This document shows, in pieces, positions 1 through 11,600 of a stretch of 64,000 nt of DNA (position 1 is its first letter; the number at the start of each line of letters is the position of its first letter). The DNA is taken from positions 124,001 through 188,000 of the forward strand of contig JAGVVL010000013.1 of NCBI GenBank assembly GCA_018287875.1, in the 5' to 3' direction. This stretch comes from Nigrospora sphaerica. Lineage: Eukaryota > Ascomycota > Sordariomycetes > Amphisphaeriales > Apiosporaceae. Made by a program: the position numbers and the translations under genes. The notes beneath the pieces are model-generated. The model saw only the letters and a list, made by a program, of their open reading frames with translations, did no database searches and was not told the DNA's origin.

Positions 1-3000
1 CCTTCGGTCGTAGCCCTTTTGTTGGGCTTTCACTGCGACGTCCCAGTGTTCTCTCATACGCGCGCGGACCTCTCGGCTCTTCTGTAGCCGTTCTAACACG
101 CCCGCGCTCCGAAAGCGTTCTGCTTGGGGGCGAACTCCGTCATCCTCGGGTGAAATCCATACAGCGCCTCAAACGGTGACACCCCGATGGAGTCGTGGCG
201 GCGGTTATTATAGGCGAACTCGGCTTCGTGTAGCCCGGATGCCCATGTCGCCTCGTCGCAACACGTGCGTAACCACTTCTCTAGTGTTTGGTGCGTTCTC
301 TCTGTCTGCCCGTCCGTTTGGGGATGGTACGCCGTGCTCAGCCGGCGTTTCGTTGCCCTTGCCTCGCACCACTCTTGCCAGAACCGGCTCGTGAGTAGGG
401 AGTCCCTATCGCTCACAATCCCGAGGGGCGTCCCGTACCGGCATTCCACTTCCTTATACAGGATATGGGCTAACTCTGCCGCAGTTAGGGTTTTCCTCGT
501 GGGTAGGAACAGTGCCATCTTCGTGAATCGGTCCACGATGACTAACACGGCGTCGCAGGCGTCGCCCTCGGGTCGGCAGCTGATCGGCAGCCCAGTGATG
601 AAGTCCATGCTAATCTCTTGCCAGGGTCCCTCGGGTAGCGGTAGGGATTGGAGTAGGCCGTACGGTTTGTGCCTTGGTCTCCTTGCTCCCTGGCACTCCT
701 GGCATGACTCTGCGTACTGTCGCACCTCCTCGGCGATCGCGGGCCAGTGGAACTTCCTCGTGAGCAGCTCTAAGGTCTTATTCGCGCCTAGGTGTCCCGC
801 CCTGGGGTCATCGTGGTGTTGGTGGAGTAGTTGGGCCCTTAACGCTCCCTCATTAGGGATGACTAGCCTTCCTTTAAATCGGAGGGCTCCTTCCTCGTCT
901 AGGTGGTACCCCGCAGCTTGGCCTTGCCGCGCCTTCTCCATTCGTTCCGCGATGTCCCGGTCCTGGGGTTGTAGCCCCCGAATGAGCTGGTAGAACGCCT
1001 CAGTGGGCTTATCCGCCCAAGTGGTCTCGTTTCTTGCCACGCTTCGAGCCACTGCTCTCGGGAGCACCTGTCCCCCCACCGGCCTCGTCGATCACTGCTC
1101 GGCGCCTCGTCGTGGGTGGCCCTCCTGGCCTTGTGCCCGGGTTACCGGGGCAAGGACCGCGTCCCCCTGGCCACCCGCCGACCTTTTGTCTGTGTGCGTC
1201 ACCATCGCCCGCACCGCCCCCACGTACGTCGCGGTCCCGACGTTTCTCGTGGTGCTGATCCTTGCCACCTGGTGTCGGACCTCGGCCGGCAGCTGGTCGA
1301 CGAGTGCCAGTTTCATTGCTAGTGACGGAATCACGTCGTGGTAGCTGATCTCCCCAGCCATGTAGTCTGGTCGCCGCGATAGCGGATCCGCCGGGTTCGT
1401 GGCCCCCTTCCGATATTCCATATCGAAGTCAAAATGCGAGAGCCTGTACACCCATCTTGCGAGGCGGCCTCGTAAGTCTCTCGCCGGTGCTTCCACGACC
1501 CCTTTCAGTGCCTGGTGGTCGGTCCAGACCGTGAACTTGGCGCTCAGCCCCTCAAGGTAGTGTCTCCAATGCTCGAGTGATTCGACAATCGCTAGCAGTT
1601 CCTTTTGGCCCGTGGCCCAGTTCAGCTCGGGCGCCGTGAGTTTCCGCGACCAGTAGGCGACTGGCCTCCACTCGCCACCTCCTTGTTTCTGTGATAGGAT
1701 GCCTGAGACTGCCCTATCACTCGCGTCTGTCTCGACCCTGCTAGTTTTCTCCGGGTCCCAGTGTCGGAGCACCGTCGCCGAAGTGAACGCGTGCTTTAGC
1801 TCTTCGAACGCCTTCTGTGCGTCCAGGGGCCACTGGAACGGGCCCTTCTTCCGGCCGGCCTCCATGCCTTTCAGTAGCGCCGTAATCGGTGCCGTGATAT
1901 GCGAGTACTTCGCAATGAACTTCCTATAGAAGTTGGTGAACCCTAGGAACACTTGGATGTCCCGGTACGACTCAGGAGGCTGCCATTCCTGCACGGCTAT
2001 CACTCGTTTCGGGTCCATCTTTAAGCCTACTCGGCCGACCACGAATCCTAGGAACTCGATTTCCTCTTTAAAGAATTCGCACTTCGAGATCTTCGCAAAT
2101 AGCTCGTGCTCCTTCAGCCGTTCGCACACCATTCGGAGATGCGTCGCGTGTTCCTTCGCGTCCTGCGAGTAGATGACGATGTCGTCGAGGTAAACCACGC
2201 AAATGGTGTCAATGAGCCCTGCTAATGCCTTCTGCATATAGGCCTGAAACGTGGCGGGCGCGTTCGTGAGCCCCATGGCCATCACGTTATACTCGAAGTG
2301 GCCGTACTTCGTTCGGAACGCGGTCTTCCAGCGGTCGCCCTCTGCGATTGCGAGGCGAAAATAGGCGTCTCGTAAATCCATCTTCGAGAACACCTTCGCC
2401 GACCCCAGCTGATCCATCAGCTCGCTAATTAGCGGAAGCGGATATCGGTTCTTTACCGTGACCTTATTTAGGCCCCGGTAATCGACGCATAGTCGTAGAC
2501 TGCCGTCCTTTTTGGCACGAATAGCACGGGTGCCCCCGCCGGGCTCGTGGAGTGCCTAATGCGACCGGTTTCCAACGCCTTCGCGAGGTACTCCTCGAGC
2601 TCCTTTCGTTGCGGTTCTGAGAGGGGATAGATAGGTCCGTGTGGAGGCTGTGCGCCGGGGATGAGGTCGATCGTGTGCGGTGTCTCTCCTAAAATAGGCG
2701 GCTCCGCGGCTGCGGACTCACTAAACACGACCTCGTACTCCTTTAAACAGGCTGGTAGCGCGACGGTCCCTATGGGCGGTTCGTCGTCAAGCCCCGGTAT
2801 CGCCGACGCGTCACCTAACTCTAGCCTCGCTAGCTGGGCGATTAGCACCGGTTCGCCTTCGGTCGCTTCGCGGGCGAACTCCTCTGGCCCCACGAACTGC
2901 ATCACTCTAAACGTGAACGTGTCTGGCTTTCGTGTGTCTAAGGTAATTCCCTCCCGCCCCATGCCCGGGCGGGACAGTAGCACCTGGGCCGCGTGCTTAT

Positions 3001-3364
3001 CTCGGCGCACGACGAAGAACACCTGCGTGAACCTCCGTACCTGCCCTTGCACGTCTTGCATCTCTATCGCCGCTTCCACGGCGCCATAGCACCGTAGCGG
3101 CTGCCCGTCGACCCCTAAAAGTCGCGGCAGAGTTATGGGGACTTTCGTAACCCAACCCCTCGTGACGGCTCGATCCGCCGTCCGCTTTGCGATCACGTTG
3201 ACCTCGGCCCCCGAATCCAGGTCGATCCGAATCGGCTTCTTCGCTCGGCCGAGTTCGTCGCATAACTGGCCCGTGGTGCGCATGGCCGCGCCTAGCACCC
3301 CTGTCGCGCGGTGTGTGTCCGCTGAGTCGTCTTGCGCTCCGTCCGGCTCAGCTACACATTTCCC
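1..3364 (-). pseudogene. pol of copy A (protease, RT, RNase H, integrase)
   Basis: Read right to left. Protease with DSGAEVNVI near 3205; RT with the catalytic YLDD near 2190; RNase H with TDASDRAVSGILS near 1720; integrase with an HHCC zinc module (HQHHDD...CQEC, about 830-690) and the DD35E core with DFITGLP and HPQTDGQTE, ending at the window edge. Pol is entered from gag by a -1 shift at 3358-3364. The frame breaks near 2468-2417, 1092-1079 and 93. The break between 2468 and 2417 lies at a T5 run that is T6 in copy B, so it may be a read error. The break near 93 is present in both copies. Confidence 0.85.
3352..3364 (-). promoter_or_regulatory. -1 ribosomal frameshift site, gag/pol, copy A
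   Basis: Minus strand reads G GGA AAT in the gag frame (3364-3358), two codons before the gag TAG. Slipping back one base gives GGG AAA TGT, which is the pol frame. Five bases downstream begins GCTGAG, which can pair with CTCAGC about 20 bases further on. This is the classical X XXY YYZ plus stem layout. Confidence 0.72.
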
Positions 3365-4696
3365 GCCTCGCTCGCGCTCCAGTCGGAGTCGGATCGGTAC
3401 TGGGGCGTCTCTTGCTTCACCTCTGCCGCCTGGATCCGCGCGCCGGCCGCTCGTGTAGCGCCGGTGTGCGCCGCCGGGATTGCCTGCCCGGCGGCTTGGC
3501 CGTACAATCCCGCTGGATATGGCCCCCTCGCCGCATTTATAGCAACGGACGTACTTCGGGCGGGGTCTCCTCTCGGTGGCGCCTGGGCCGAACCCCCTCG
3601 ACGAACCTTCGACGCTGGTTGCACCACCGCCTGGTTCACATACCCCTGTCGGGTCCCGCTAAACTCGTGCTCGGCCCGGGGTCGCTTCCTTCCTCCCGGA
3701 GTCCCGTCGCGTGTCCCTTCGCGATCCCTTCGCTGATAAGGAGAGGATCTGCCATCGACGCTCCGCCTCGTGGGCGACCGCTTGGGCGTCGGTGATAGCA
3801 ACGTTATCCCGAATGATGTCCATCCGTAGCCACGGTCGCAGCTTGAGTAGGAACTCGTGTGCGATGAGGGGCTGGCCTGCGATGCTCTCTCGAACCCGTC
3901 GCTGCCACGCGGACCACTCGTTATAGAACTGTGTCGGCGATTGGTCGGCCGTTTGCCGGATCCGTTGTAGCGCCGCCATTGACCTCTGCATATTCTGAGC
4001 CGGGTCGATGTGTTCCCGTCGAATGAACTTTAAGAAGTCTGCCCACTTGGCCTGCTCGCTGTATTTCCCTTGCGGGTATAGATCTTCGGCGTGGGTGCGC
4101 CACTCGCTTTGCAAGGCGTAGTCCACGTTGGTGAGGGCCCATTCGATATAGCGAGCATCCGTCTGGTCGGGTCGGCTCTCGTTTTGTTGTTCCACCGCCA
4201 CGATCCAGCTTCGGATCTCCACGTGGGTCGAGGCCTCCTCTAGCTTCTTGCATGCGTAAGTCGGTGGCTTCTCGTACGTGCGCGGTTCTCCGCTCGTGCT
4301 CCGACTGGGCGGCGTTAGTCCTTGACCCCGTTGGCGGTCGGCTCGGTCCGCCGTCATCATCTCGATCATCTTCTGCTGTGTCTTCAGCAGCGCGCGGAGA
4401 AGGTCGTTCTCCCGCGTGGCGACCCGGAACAGATCGGACTCCGAGGGGTTGACATGTCGGGTCCCGGCGTTGGGCTTGGATCCGTTTCGCCGGATGGTCG
4501 CGGTTCGTCCGCGCCCGTGGGCCCTTCGTCCATTGGGAACGGGCGCCCCTCCACCGTGCCCGCTCCGGTAGTCAGGGCGCCGGGGATCGCCGCGTTGCTC
4601 GGCGCGGCTGGCTCGTTGGCTCCTAACCCTAAGTTGGGGTGAGCTTGCTTGACCGGGCGTCGAGCTGTCGGGGCGCGATCGGGTAGCGGGTGCCAT
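3352..4696 (-). CDS. gag of copy A
   Basis: Starts at ATG 4696, 37 bases after the LTR. The first about 310 residues are open: a proline/serine-rich N-terminus, then a charged helical capsid-like region (DPAQNMQRSM, WQRRVRESIAG) typical of Ty3/gypsy Gag. A frame slip near 3740 (GGAG against GGGGAG in copy B) follows WQIL. The nucleic-acid-binding zinc knuckle, CYKCGEGGHIQRDC near 3540-3500, is encoded in another frame from the stretches on both sides in this copy. Gag ends at TAG 3352-3354, right after the slippery heptamer used to reach pol. Confidence 0.8.
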
Positions 4697-4732
4697 AGCC
4701 GGCTCGTTCTCGTGGTGTAGAGATTGAAGAAT

Positions 4733-4965
4733 TGTAACGGAATGATACGAATCGAACGAGGTGACTATGTGCACGCAATTCCAATGACTGGCTGGCTGTA
4801 TTGACTTCAATCTGGCCGTCCCTCCGTTTGCGGGCGCGGCCAGATTCTGCATAAGGGCGCCCCGGATTAACGTGGCGCCGCTCCGCCGTTTCGGCGACCG
4901 CCCTGGCGCTTGCTTCCCGCCGGCGCGCCGACGCACCGCCGATCCGCCCGCCCGGCCCCTTTACA
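4733..4965 (-). repeat. LTR of copy A, probably also 3' LTR of copy B (233 bp)
   Basis: Same as 13903-14134 apart from one extra C near 4917. On its outer side the minus strand has a G7 run just before TGTAA, as expected of the polypurine primer that precedes a 3' LTR. In copy B the same LTR edge is followed by unrelated sequence. This pattern fits a head-to-tail pair sharing one LTR. Confidence 0.7.
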
Positions 4966-4980
4966 ATGCCCCCCCAATTC
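4966..4980 (-). promoter_or_regulatory. Polypurine tract next to the 3' LTR
   Basis: Minus-strand GAATTGGGGGGGCAT lies directly before the TGTAA of the LTR. Retroviral-type elements prime plus-strand DNA from a purine run at this place. It is short (seven G) and three bases away from the LTR edge, so the call is moderate, but it is the main sign that 4966-8650 is internal to the element. Confidence 0.5.
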
Positions 4981-5437
4981 CTGGGCCCGGTCTCCGGCGC
5001 CCGTGGAATTCCTATCGGTGGAGCGGTCTCGGGTGCGCCGCGCCGCGTGGGTCCTTGGCCCGCCACCTTGTGGTCGCCGCCCTTCGTGGGGTTGTCCTAT
5101 GCGCTCGTTATGTCTGCTGGCCCGCCCGTCGGCGGCCGGTCGTTGCCTGGGCGGCGCTGCCCCGCGCTGCGTGTTTGTCTCCAGTCGCGCTCTCTGTCGC
5201 GGCGGCCTCGCCGCCTCGCCGCCTCGCTGCCTCGCTGCCCGTGTTGCTGCCTGGGGCGCCGAGGGCTCGGCTTTGTTTGTAGCTCCGTACTCCATACCAA
5301 CTCCTGGGTCGGCGCCTGGTTGCAGCTTTCCTTTGTTCCCGTTCCTTGTGGCAGGCGACCTCTCCATTCCCCGTACGTCTCGTGTTTCGTGACGCTCTCT
5401 GTTCCTCATCCATTCGTTCTTCGACTGTTCGCCGACA
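4976..5437 (+). promoter_or_regulatory. Upstream region of the antisense gene
   Basis: GC-rich stretch between the LTR edge and the ATG at 5438. The last about 90 bases are pyrimidine-rich (ctctctgttcctcatccattc), as in many fungal 5' leaders, and the start context is GCCGACAATG. No TATA box is seen. It would have to hold the promoter if the antisense gene is transcribed from inside the element. Confidence 0.35.
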
Positions 5438-8400
5438 ATGCTGTACCCGATCTACTCGCGCGAGGACGCGCTTAACCGCATTCGCGAGTGGGAGGTCCTC
5501 CCCGCCTGTCACTCTGTCTTTCGTTTTGGACACTCCGGCGGCCCTTTGTCCCGGAACGCCGACGACGATCTTGTCGTTTCCTTGTGCGTCCCGCATCCTG
5601 GTCGGCGCTCTATCGGGCCTCGCTCGGCTGCCTCGGGCGTTGCTAACCCTCCCCTCTAGCCCCAATGCCTTTTGTTGCAACAGTGTCACGACCGGCGCTG
5701 TTGATCCCTCTCTGAACTGTGAGGGTGCCGGCAAGTGCGGGATCTGCGCCATTGATCATCGCAAATGTGTCGCCGTTTGTGTTGCCCTTTGCCCGCGACT
5801 GTGTTGCGATGGCTGACGCGTTTAGATTCCCGAGGAATTGGTCGGTGCCGGCCGCGTCCTCACCGCTGGCATCGCCCATCTTCGCGTCCTTCAATACCGC
5901 GGTACCCACATGGGCCAGGTGGGCAGTTCCAATTGGAACTGGCGATACGTCCAAGCCTATGGGTCGCTCAAGACGGTCTACCACGAGGCGGCGATGGCTT
6001 TCCGCCTATGCTGCAATGAGGAGGACATTGCCGTCTTCCAGGAGCGCAAGGAACAGAAAAAGCGCGAAGCCGCCAACTCCCTCGCCGTTGTTGAGGCGCA
6101 GAGCCAGCGCCGGTTCGTCCAATTACAAACGGACATCCTCGCCGTGAGTTTCCCCTCCTTTCGCCGCCGCGTCGGCGTACTGGTTCTAATCGTGTTCCGG
6201 TAGGGCGCCCATGGCCAACGGGAGCCTGTCAGTGCTGAGGAGTACCAGCGGCGATACACCCTCGCCCTTCCTGTCGGCGATCGCAGTGCCGATAGCCTGT
6301 CCCGCCTTATCGCGCACTGCGAGGAACTTTATCGCCTAACCGTCGACAACTACGACGACAAGCTGTACCGCTGGGCGCCTGGATACCATTTTCTCGCGGG
6401 CGAGGCCACATCGGATATCGATTGGCAGCGTCGGTTCAAACGATCGCAGAAAAAAGGTGCTGCGAGGGTTGATTCGTGGTTTGGTGTCAACCACGCCCGG
6501 CGGGAGAAACATGGTAAGAGCCGCGTTGCTCGAGCAGGTCCCGCCGCCCCTGGTCGCCGTACCCCGGTGAGTCCTCCCCGTCTTCGTTTTGACGCGACCG
6601 GTCCTTAGTTAACACTTCCGGTAGGGTAGCAAGGCGTCTGTCCGCCGATCCCATTCCGACGCACGAGTCGACTCCGCCGGGCCTTCGTCGCCCTTCACGC
6701 CAGTCCCCGCCGCGATGCCTGGCGATGAATCGCCTTCCGACGACGAGGACTCTGACGACGACGCCTCGAGCCTGGGTGCGGACACTGACGACGATGGCGA
6801 GTACGTCCAGTCGCCGTCCGGTCGCAGCTCTCCTTCCGGCTCCAGTGCCCGTCCTGGCCCCTCCGGCCGGGGTGGCTCGGGCGCGCCTGCGCTAGAGGAT
6901 CGCGACCTGCTGTCCTCTGCTGCGTCCCTGTCGGACGCGCCGATGTCCTCTGCGCCGGCCTCTCGGGTCCAGCGCTCCACTCGTGCTGCGACACCCTGGC
7001 CCTCCAGCCCTGCCTCCGGCGTCCGCTCTGCTAGCGGTGCTCCCTCCGCTAGCGGCGCCTCCTCGATGGTGGAGTGGCGGGCCGAGCGGCGGATCCATCT
7101 CACGATGATCTCCAATACCTGTCCTCTGCCTGAGAAGCCTTGGTCCGCGGAGGAGTATCGCGACTGCGTCGCCGCGCGCTTGGAACTGTGGCATAAGTTC
7201 GACCAGGTCCCCACGACCGTCGCCGAGCCACCTCATTCGTCCGCTCGTGACCAGAAACTCATTGAGTTTCGCGATTTGGCCCCCCCGCCCTTCCGAGGTT
7301 GGAGGCCACCATAATCCTGTCGCAATGTACGACGTTTACCATACTGCCCGACGCGGTTTCGAGACCTGGCTTCGACGTCTACACCCCTTGCCTTCGTCCG
7401 GCGGCTCGCTGCCGTCCCTCTCGTCGCCGGCGAACGGCCAGCGTACTTACAGCGCCTCTCCGGGCTATGGCAAGGCGAGTACGACCCGTTCGCTTCGCCT
7501 AAGCGGGTAAACTTCAGCATGCCCGGCGACGGCGGTCGCGACGTTTCCTCGCTGGACAGTAGCCGCTCTGGTTCCGATGTCGTGGACGGTCTGGACTCGT
7601 GCGGCCCTTCCTCTCCCTTGAGCGCGGTCGCCGACCCAGATGCGTCCGACGGCGGCAACGCCCTGTCCGTTGGCTCCGACACCGGCGGTGACCGCTCCCC
7701 TAGCCCTGATGGCGATGTTGACATGGTCTCGGGGGCACTGACGCGTCGGCGCAAATGCCGCCACCCGCGCAAGCTCTTGCCCCGACCGGCCCGTCCGTGG
7801 ACCCACACTGGACTGCCGAGCAATGGGCGCTCGCCCGCCGACGGGCCATGAACCGCATCCTCGAGCTGTATCCTGACCCCGCTCCCCCTGTCAGCGTTAC
7901 CGCCTTCCGGGACGTCCTTTGGGCCCGGCACTTCAGTCTCCACTCGGCGAACCGCGAGATAGACACGGCTATGCGCTGGGATTCCCATCCCGCGCCGCCT
8001 AGTGTTCAGCACACGCGAGACACTGAGAACCTCGACGTGGCCACCATCACGCTCTCGGCGACGGCTGACGTCCTTGGTTGTGCTCCCGAGCTGGCCATCT
8101 CTCTCTGGCTCGGCTTGCCCAGGCCGGCGGACGATCGCATGTCCTGCGCCGCTTCCCGATCGACGCTACCCGCCCCGATCCCATTGGAGCTGGGTACACA
8201 CCCCGGTACGTCTCCGAGATCGTGACTAGCCTTCCGGCGGCGGCTCCTCCCCCTGCCGTTTAAGGACTGGTCCCCGGCCGCAATGGAGGAGTACTACAAC
8301 AGCGCCTTCTCGTCACTCGGCTTGCGACGGATCAACGTCCTCGGTGGCATCGCTCCGCCCGCCGTCTCGCCGTCCTCGTCGACCCGAGGTGCCAAACGTC

Positions 8401-8483
8401 GCCGCTCTGCCGCCGACGACGCGGCTCACGGTCCCTCGGCTGGACCCCCTCCTTCGCGACGCCTTCGCCCGTCTCGCCGCTAG
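5438..8483 (+). CDS. Antisense spliced gene inside the gypsy element; Cys-rich, acidic protein of unknown function
   Basis: Five exons: 5438-5583, 5660-5774, 5826-6143, 6204-6566, 6625-8483. The introns (76, 51, 60, 58 bp) start GTGCGT, GTTTGT, GTGAGT, GTGAGT and end TAG, each with a branch site (GCTAACC, GCTGACG, TCTAATC, GTTAACA); they keep frame. The predicted protein is about 933 residues. Residues about 50-85 hold a Cys-rich, possibly zinc-binding motif (FCC...NC...KCGIC...KC) followed by IPEEL; next come a charged helix (FQERKEQKKREA), two acidic Ser/Asp-rich disordered stretches (about 320 and 560), and a basic GAKRRRS near the end. I recall similar Cys motifs in orphan Pezizomycotina proteins but cannot name a family. 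The last exon changes frame at five short runs (near 7280, 7385, 7731, 8118, 8250), net one missing base. It ends 180 bp from the end of pol, tail to tail. Confidence 0.68.
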
Positions 8484-8662
8484 GTCGCCCTGACGCGTCA
8501 CCTAGTTTGCCGTCCCCTCATCCGCTGCGTCCTGCGCTTTGGCGGATCCTCGTCGCCCGTACGCCGCCTAGCGGACCTCCTGCGTCCTACTCTGCATGCC
8601 GCGTGCGACCTTCCACAGCAATTGCATGGCTTAGCTCCGTGTACTTCTAGGCCCTGGCCTCG

Positions 8663-11600
8663 TTAATTGATCTGCTGCGCTTCGCGCCCCGCCACTCCGT
8701 GATTTCCTGTGCTCGGAGGGCGATCGTCGTCCCATTTACGGTGGGACCGCCGCTTACGATAGCGTGCCACGATCTTCGGCGCGTTCTCCAGGTTCGCCTC
8801 TGGCTCCCAGGTGTTATATTCCACCGGCCAGCCCATCCATTTCACGAGGTACTCCGCCCCTCGGGCGGTCGTCCTGTGTCGGAGGATATCCTCGACCTCC
8901 CACTCCTCTTGGTCCTCCACCAGTCCTGGGAGTGCCTCATGGTCCCCGGAGGCCTTGCCAGTCCATGGCTCCAACGATGACACTGGGAACACGTCGTGTA
9001 TCCGTTCGTACTGCGAGGGCAGGGCGACCCTGTAGGCCACCTTACCAATCCTCTCCGTGACCTTTACCCGAATGTACGTCGGGGCGAGCTTCGCACCGCA
9101 CTTAAATCGGAACCGCTTCGTCGAGAGGCCTACCCACTGACCTGGTTGGAACTCTTGGTCCTGGTGCCTTCGGTCGTAGCCCTTTTGTTGGGCTTTCACT
9201 GCGACGTCCCAGTGTTCTCTCATACGCGCGCGGACCTCTCGGCTCTTCTGTAGCCGTTCTAACACGCCCGCGCTCCGAAAGCGTTCTGCTTGGGGGCGAA
9301 CTCCGTCATCCTCGGGTGAAATCCATACAGCGCCTCAAACGGTGACACCCCGATGGAGTCGTGGCGGCGGTTATTATAGGCGAACTCGGCTTCGTGTAGC
9401 CCGGATGCCCATGTCGCCTCGTCGCAACACGTGCGTAACCACTTCTCTAGTGTTTGGTGCGTTCTCTCTGTCTGCCCGTCCGTTTGGGGATGGTACGCCG
9501 TGCTCAGCCGGCGTTTCGTTGCCCTTGCCTCGCACCACTCTTGCCAGAACCGGCTCGTGAGTAGGAGTCCCTATCGCTCACAATCCCGAGGGGCGTCCCG
9601 TACCGGCATTCCACTTCCTTATACAGGATATGGGCTAACTCTGCCGCAGTTAGGGTTTTCCTCGTGGGTAGGAACAGTGCCATCTTCGTGAATCGGTCCA
9701 CGATGACTAACACGGCGTCGCAGGCGTCGCCCTCGGGTCGGCAGCTGATCGGCAGCCCAGTGATGAAGTCCATGCTAATCTCTTGCCAGGGTCCCTCGGG
9801 TAGCGGTAGGGATTGGAGTAGGCCGTACGGTTTGTGCCTTGGTCTCCTTGCTCCCTGGCACTCCTGGCATGACTCTGCGTACTGTCGCACCTCCTCGGCG
9901 ATCGCGGGCCAGTGGAACTTCCTCATGAGCAGCTCTAAGGTCTTATTCGCGCCTAGGTGTCCCGCCCTGGGGTCATCGTGGTGTTGGTGGAGTAGTTGGG
10001 CCCTTAACGCTCCCTCATTAGGGATGACTAGCCTTCCTTTAAATCGGAGGGCTCCTTCCTCGTCTAGGTGGTACCCCGCAGCTTGGCCTTGCCGCGCCTT
10101 CTCCATTCGTTCCGCGATGTCCCGGTCCTGGGGTTGTAGCCCCCGAATGAGCTGGTAGAACGCCTCAGTGGGCTTATCCGCCCAAGTGGTCTCGTTTCTT
10201 GCCACGCTTCGAGCCACTGCTCTCGGGAGCACCTGTCCCCCCACCGGCCTCGTCGATCACTGCTCGGCGCCTCGTCGTGGGTGGCCCTCCTGGCCTTGTG
10301 CCCGGGTTACCGGGGCAAGGACCGCGTCCCCCCTGGCCACCCGCCGACCTTTTGTCTGTGTGCGTCACCATCGCCCGCACCGCCCCCACGTACGTCGCGG
10401 TCCCGACGTTTCTCGTGGTGCTGATCCTTGCCACCTGGTGTCGGACCTCGGCCGGCAGCTGGTCGACGAGTGCCAGTTTCATTGCTAGTGACGGAATCAC
10501 GTCGTGGTAGCTGATCTCCCCAGCCATGTAGTCTGGTCGCCGCGATAGCGGATCCGCCGGGTTCGTGGCCCCTTCCGATATTCCATATCGAAGTCAAAAT
10601 GCGAGAGCCTGTACACCCATCTTGCGAGGCGGCCTCGTAAGTCTCTCGCCGGTGCTTCCACGACCCCTTTCAGTGCCTGGTGGTCGGTCCAGACCGTGAA
10701 CTTGGCGCTCAGCCCCTCAAGGTAGTGTCTCCAATGCTCGAGTGATTCGACAATCGCTAGCAGTTCCTTTTGGCCCGTGGCCCAGTTCAGCTCGGGCGCC
10801 GTGAGTTTCCGCGACCAGTAGGCGACTGGCCTCCACTCGCCACCTCCTTGTTTCTGTGATAGGATGCCTGAGACTGCCCTATCACTCGCGTCTGTCTCGA
10901 CCCTGCTAGTTTTCTCCGGGTCCCAGTGTCGGAGCACCGTCGCCGAAGTGAACGCGTGCTTTAGCTCTTCGAACGCCTTCTGTGCGTCCAGGGCCACTGG
11001 AACGGGCCCTTCTTCCGGCCGGCCTCCATGCCTTTCAGTAGCGCCGTAATCGGTGCCGTGATATGCGAGTACTTCGCAATGAACTTCCTATAGAAGTTGG
11101 TGAACCCTAGGAACACTTGGATGTCCCGGTACGACTCAGGAGGCTGCCATTCCTGCACGGCTATCACTCGTTTCGGGTCCATCTTTAAGCCTACTCGGCC
11201 GACCACGAATCCTAGGAACTCGATTTCCTCTTTAAAGAATTCGCACTTCGAGATCTTCGCAAATAGCTCGTGCTCCTTCAGCCGTTCGCACACCATTCGG
11301 AGATGCGTCGCGTGTTCCTTCGCGTCCTGCGAGTAGATGACGATGTCGTCGAGGTAAACCACGCAAATGGTGTCAATGAGCCCTGCTAATGCCTTCTGCA
11401 TATAGGCCTGAAACGTGGCGGGCGCGTTCGTGAGCCCCATGGCCATCACGTTATACTCGAAGTGGCCGTACTTCGTTCGGAACGCGGTCTTCCAGCGGTC
11501 GCCCTCTGCGATTGCGAGGCGAAAATAGGCGTCTCGTAAATCCATCTTCGAGAACACCTTCGCCGACCCCAGCTGATCCATCAGCTCGCTAATTAGCGGA

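Larger units (their letters stand above)
1..4965 (-). mobile_element. Ty3/gypsy chromovirus, copy A, cut by window edge
   Basis: Second copy of the same element, in the same orientation, starting with its 5' LTR at 4965 and running off the left edge inside the integrase C-terminus. Base 1 corresponds to about 9170 in copy B. The two copies are almost identical; differences are mostly one-base length changes in homopolymer runs, plus rare substitutions such as the one near 768 versus 9926. If the shared-LTR reading is right, sequence to the left of the window should show the chromodomain end and then a second copy of 4966-8650. Confidence 0.9.

Noticed and set aside
176..1344. Long plus-strand open frames over the integrase and RNase H regions
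   Set aside because: They are the reverse side of pol, repeat identically in copy B, have no family pattern and no introns.
5719..5825. Alternative intron 2 of the antisense gene with donor at 5719
   Set aside because: Would put exon 3 in a frame that is not the conserved-looking one; donor 5775 (GTTTGT) keeps frame and gives a normal 51-bp intron.
4975..8650. Host gene trapped between two independent gypsy insertions
   Set aside because: Possible, but the purine tract at the LTR edge, the lack of any LTR near 8650 where copy B would have to end, and the identical edge in both copies favour an internal position. Kept as the main alternative rather than the call.
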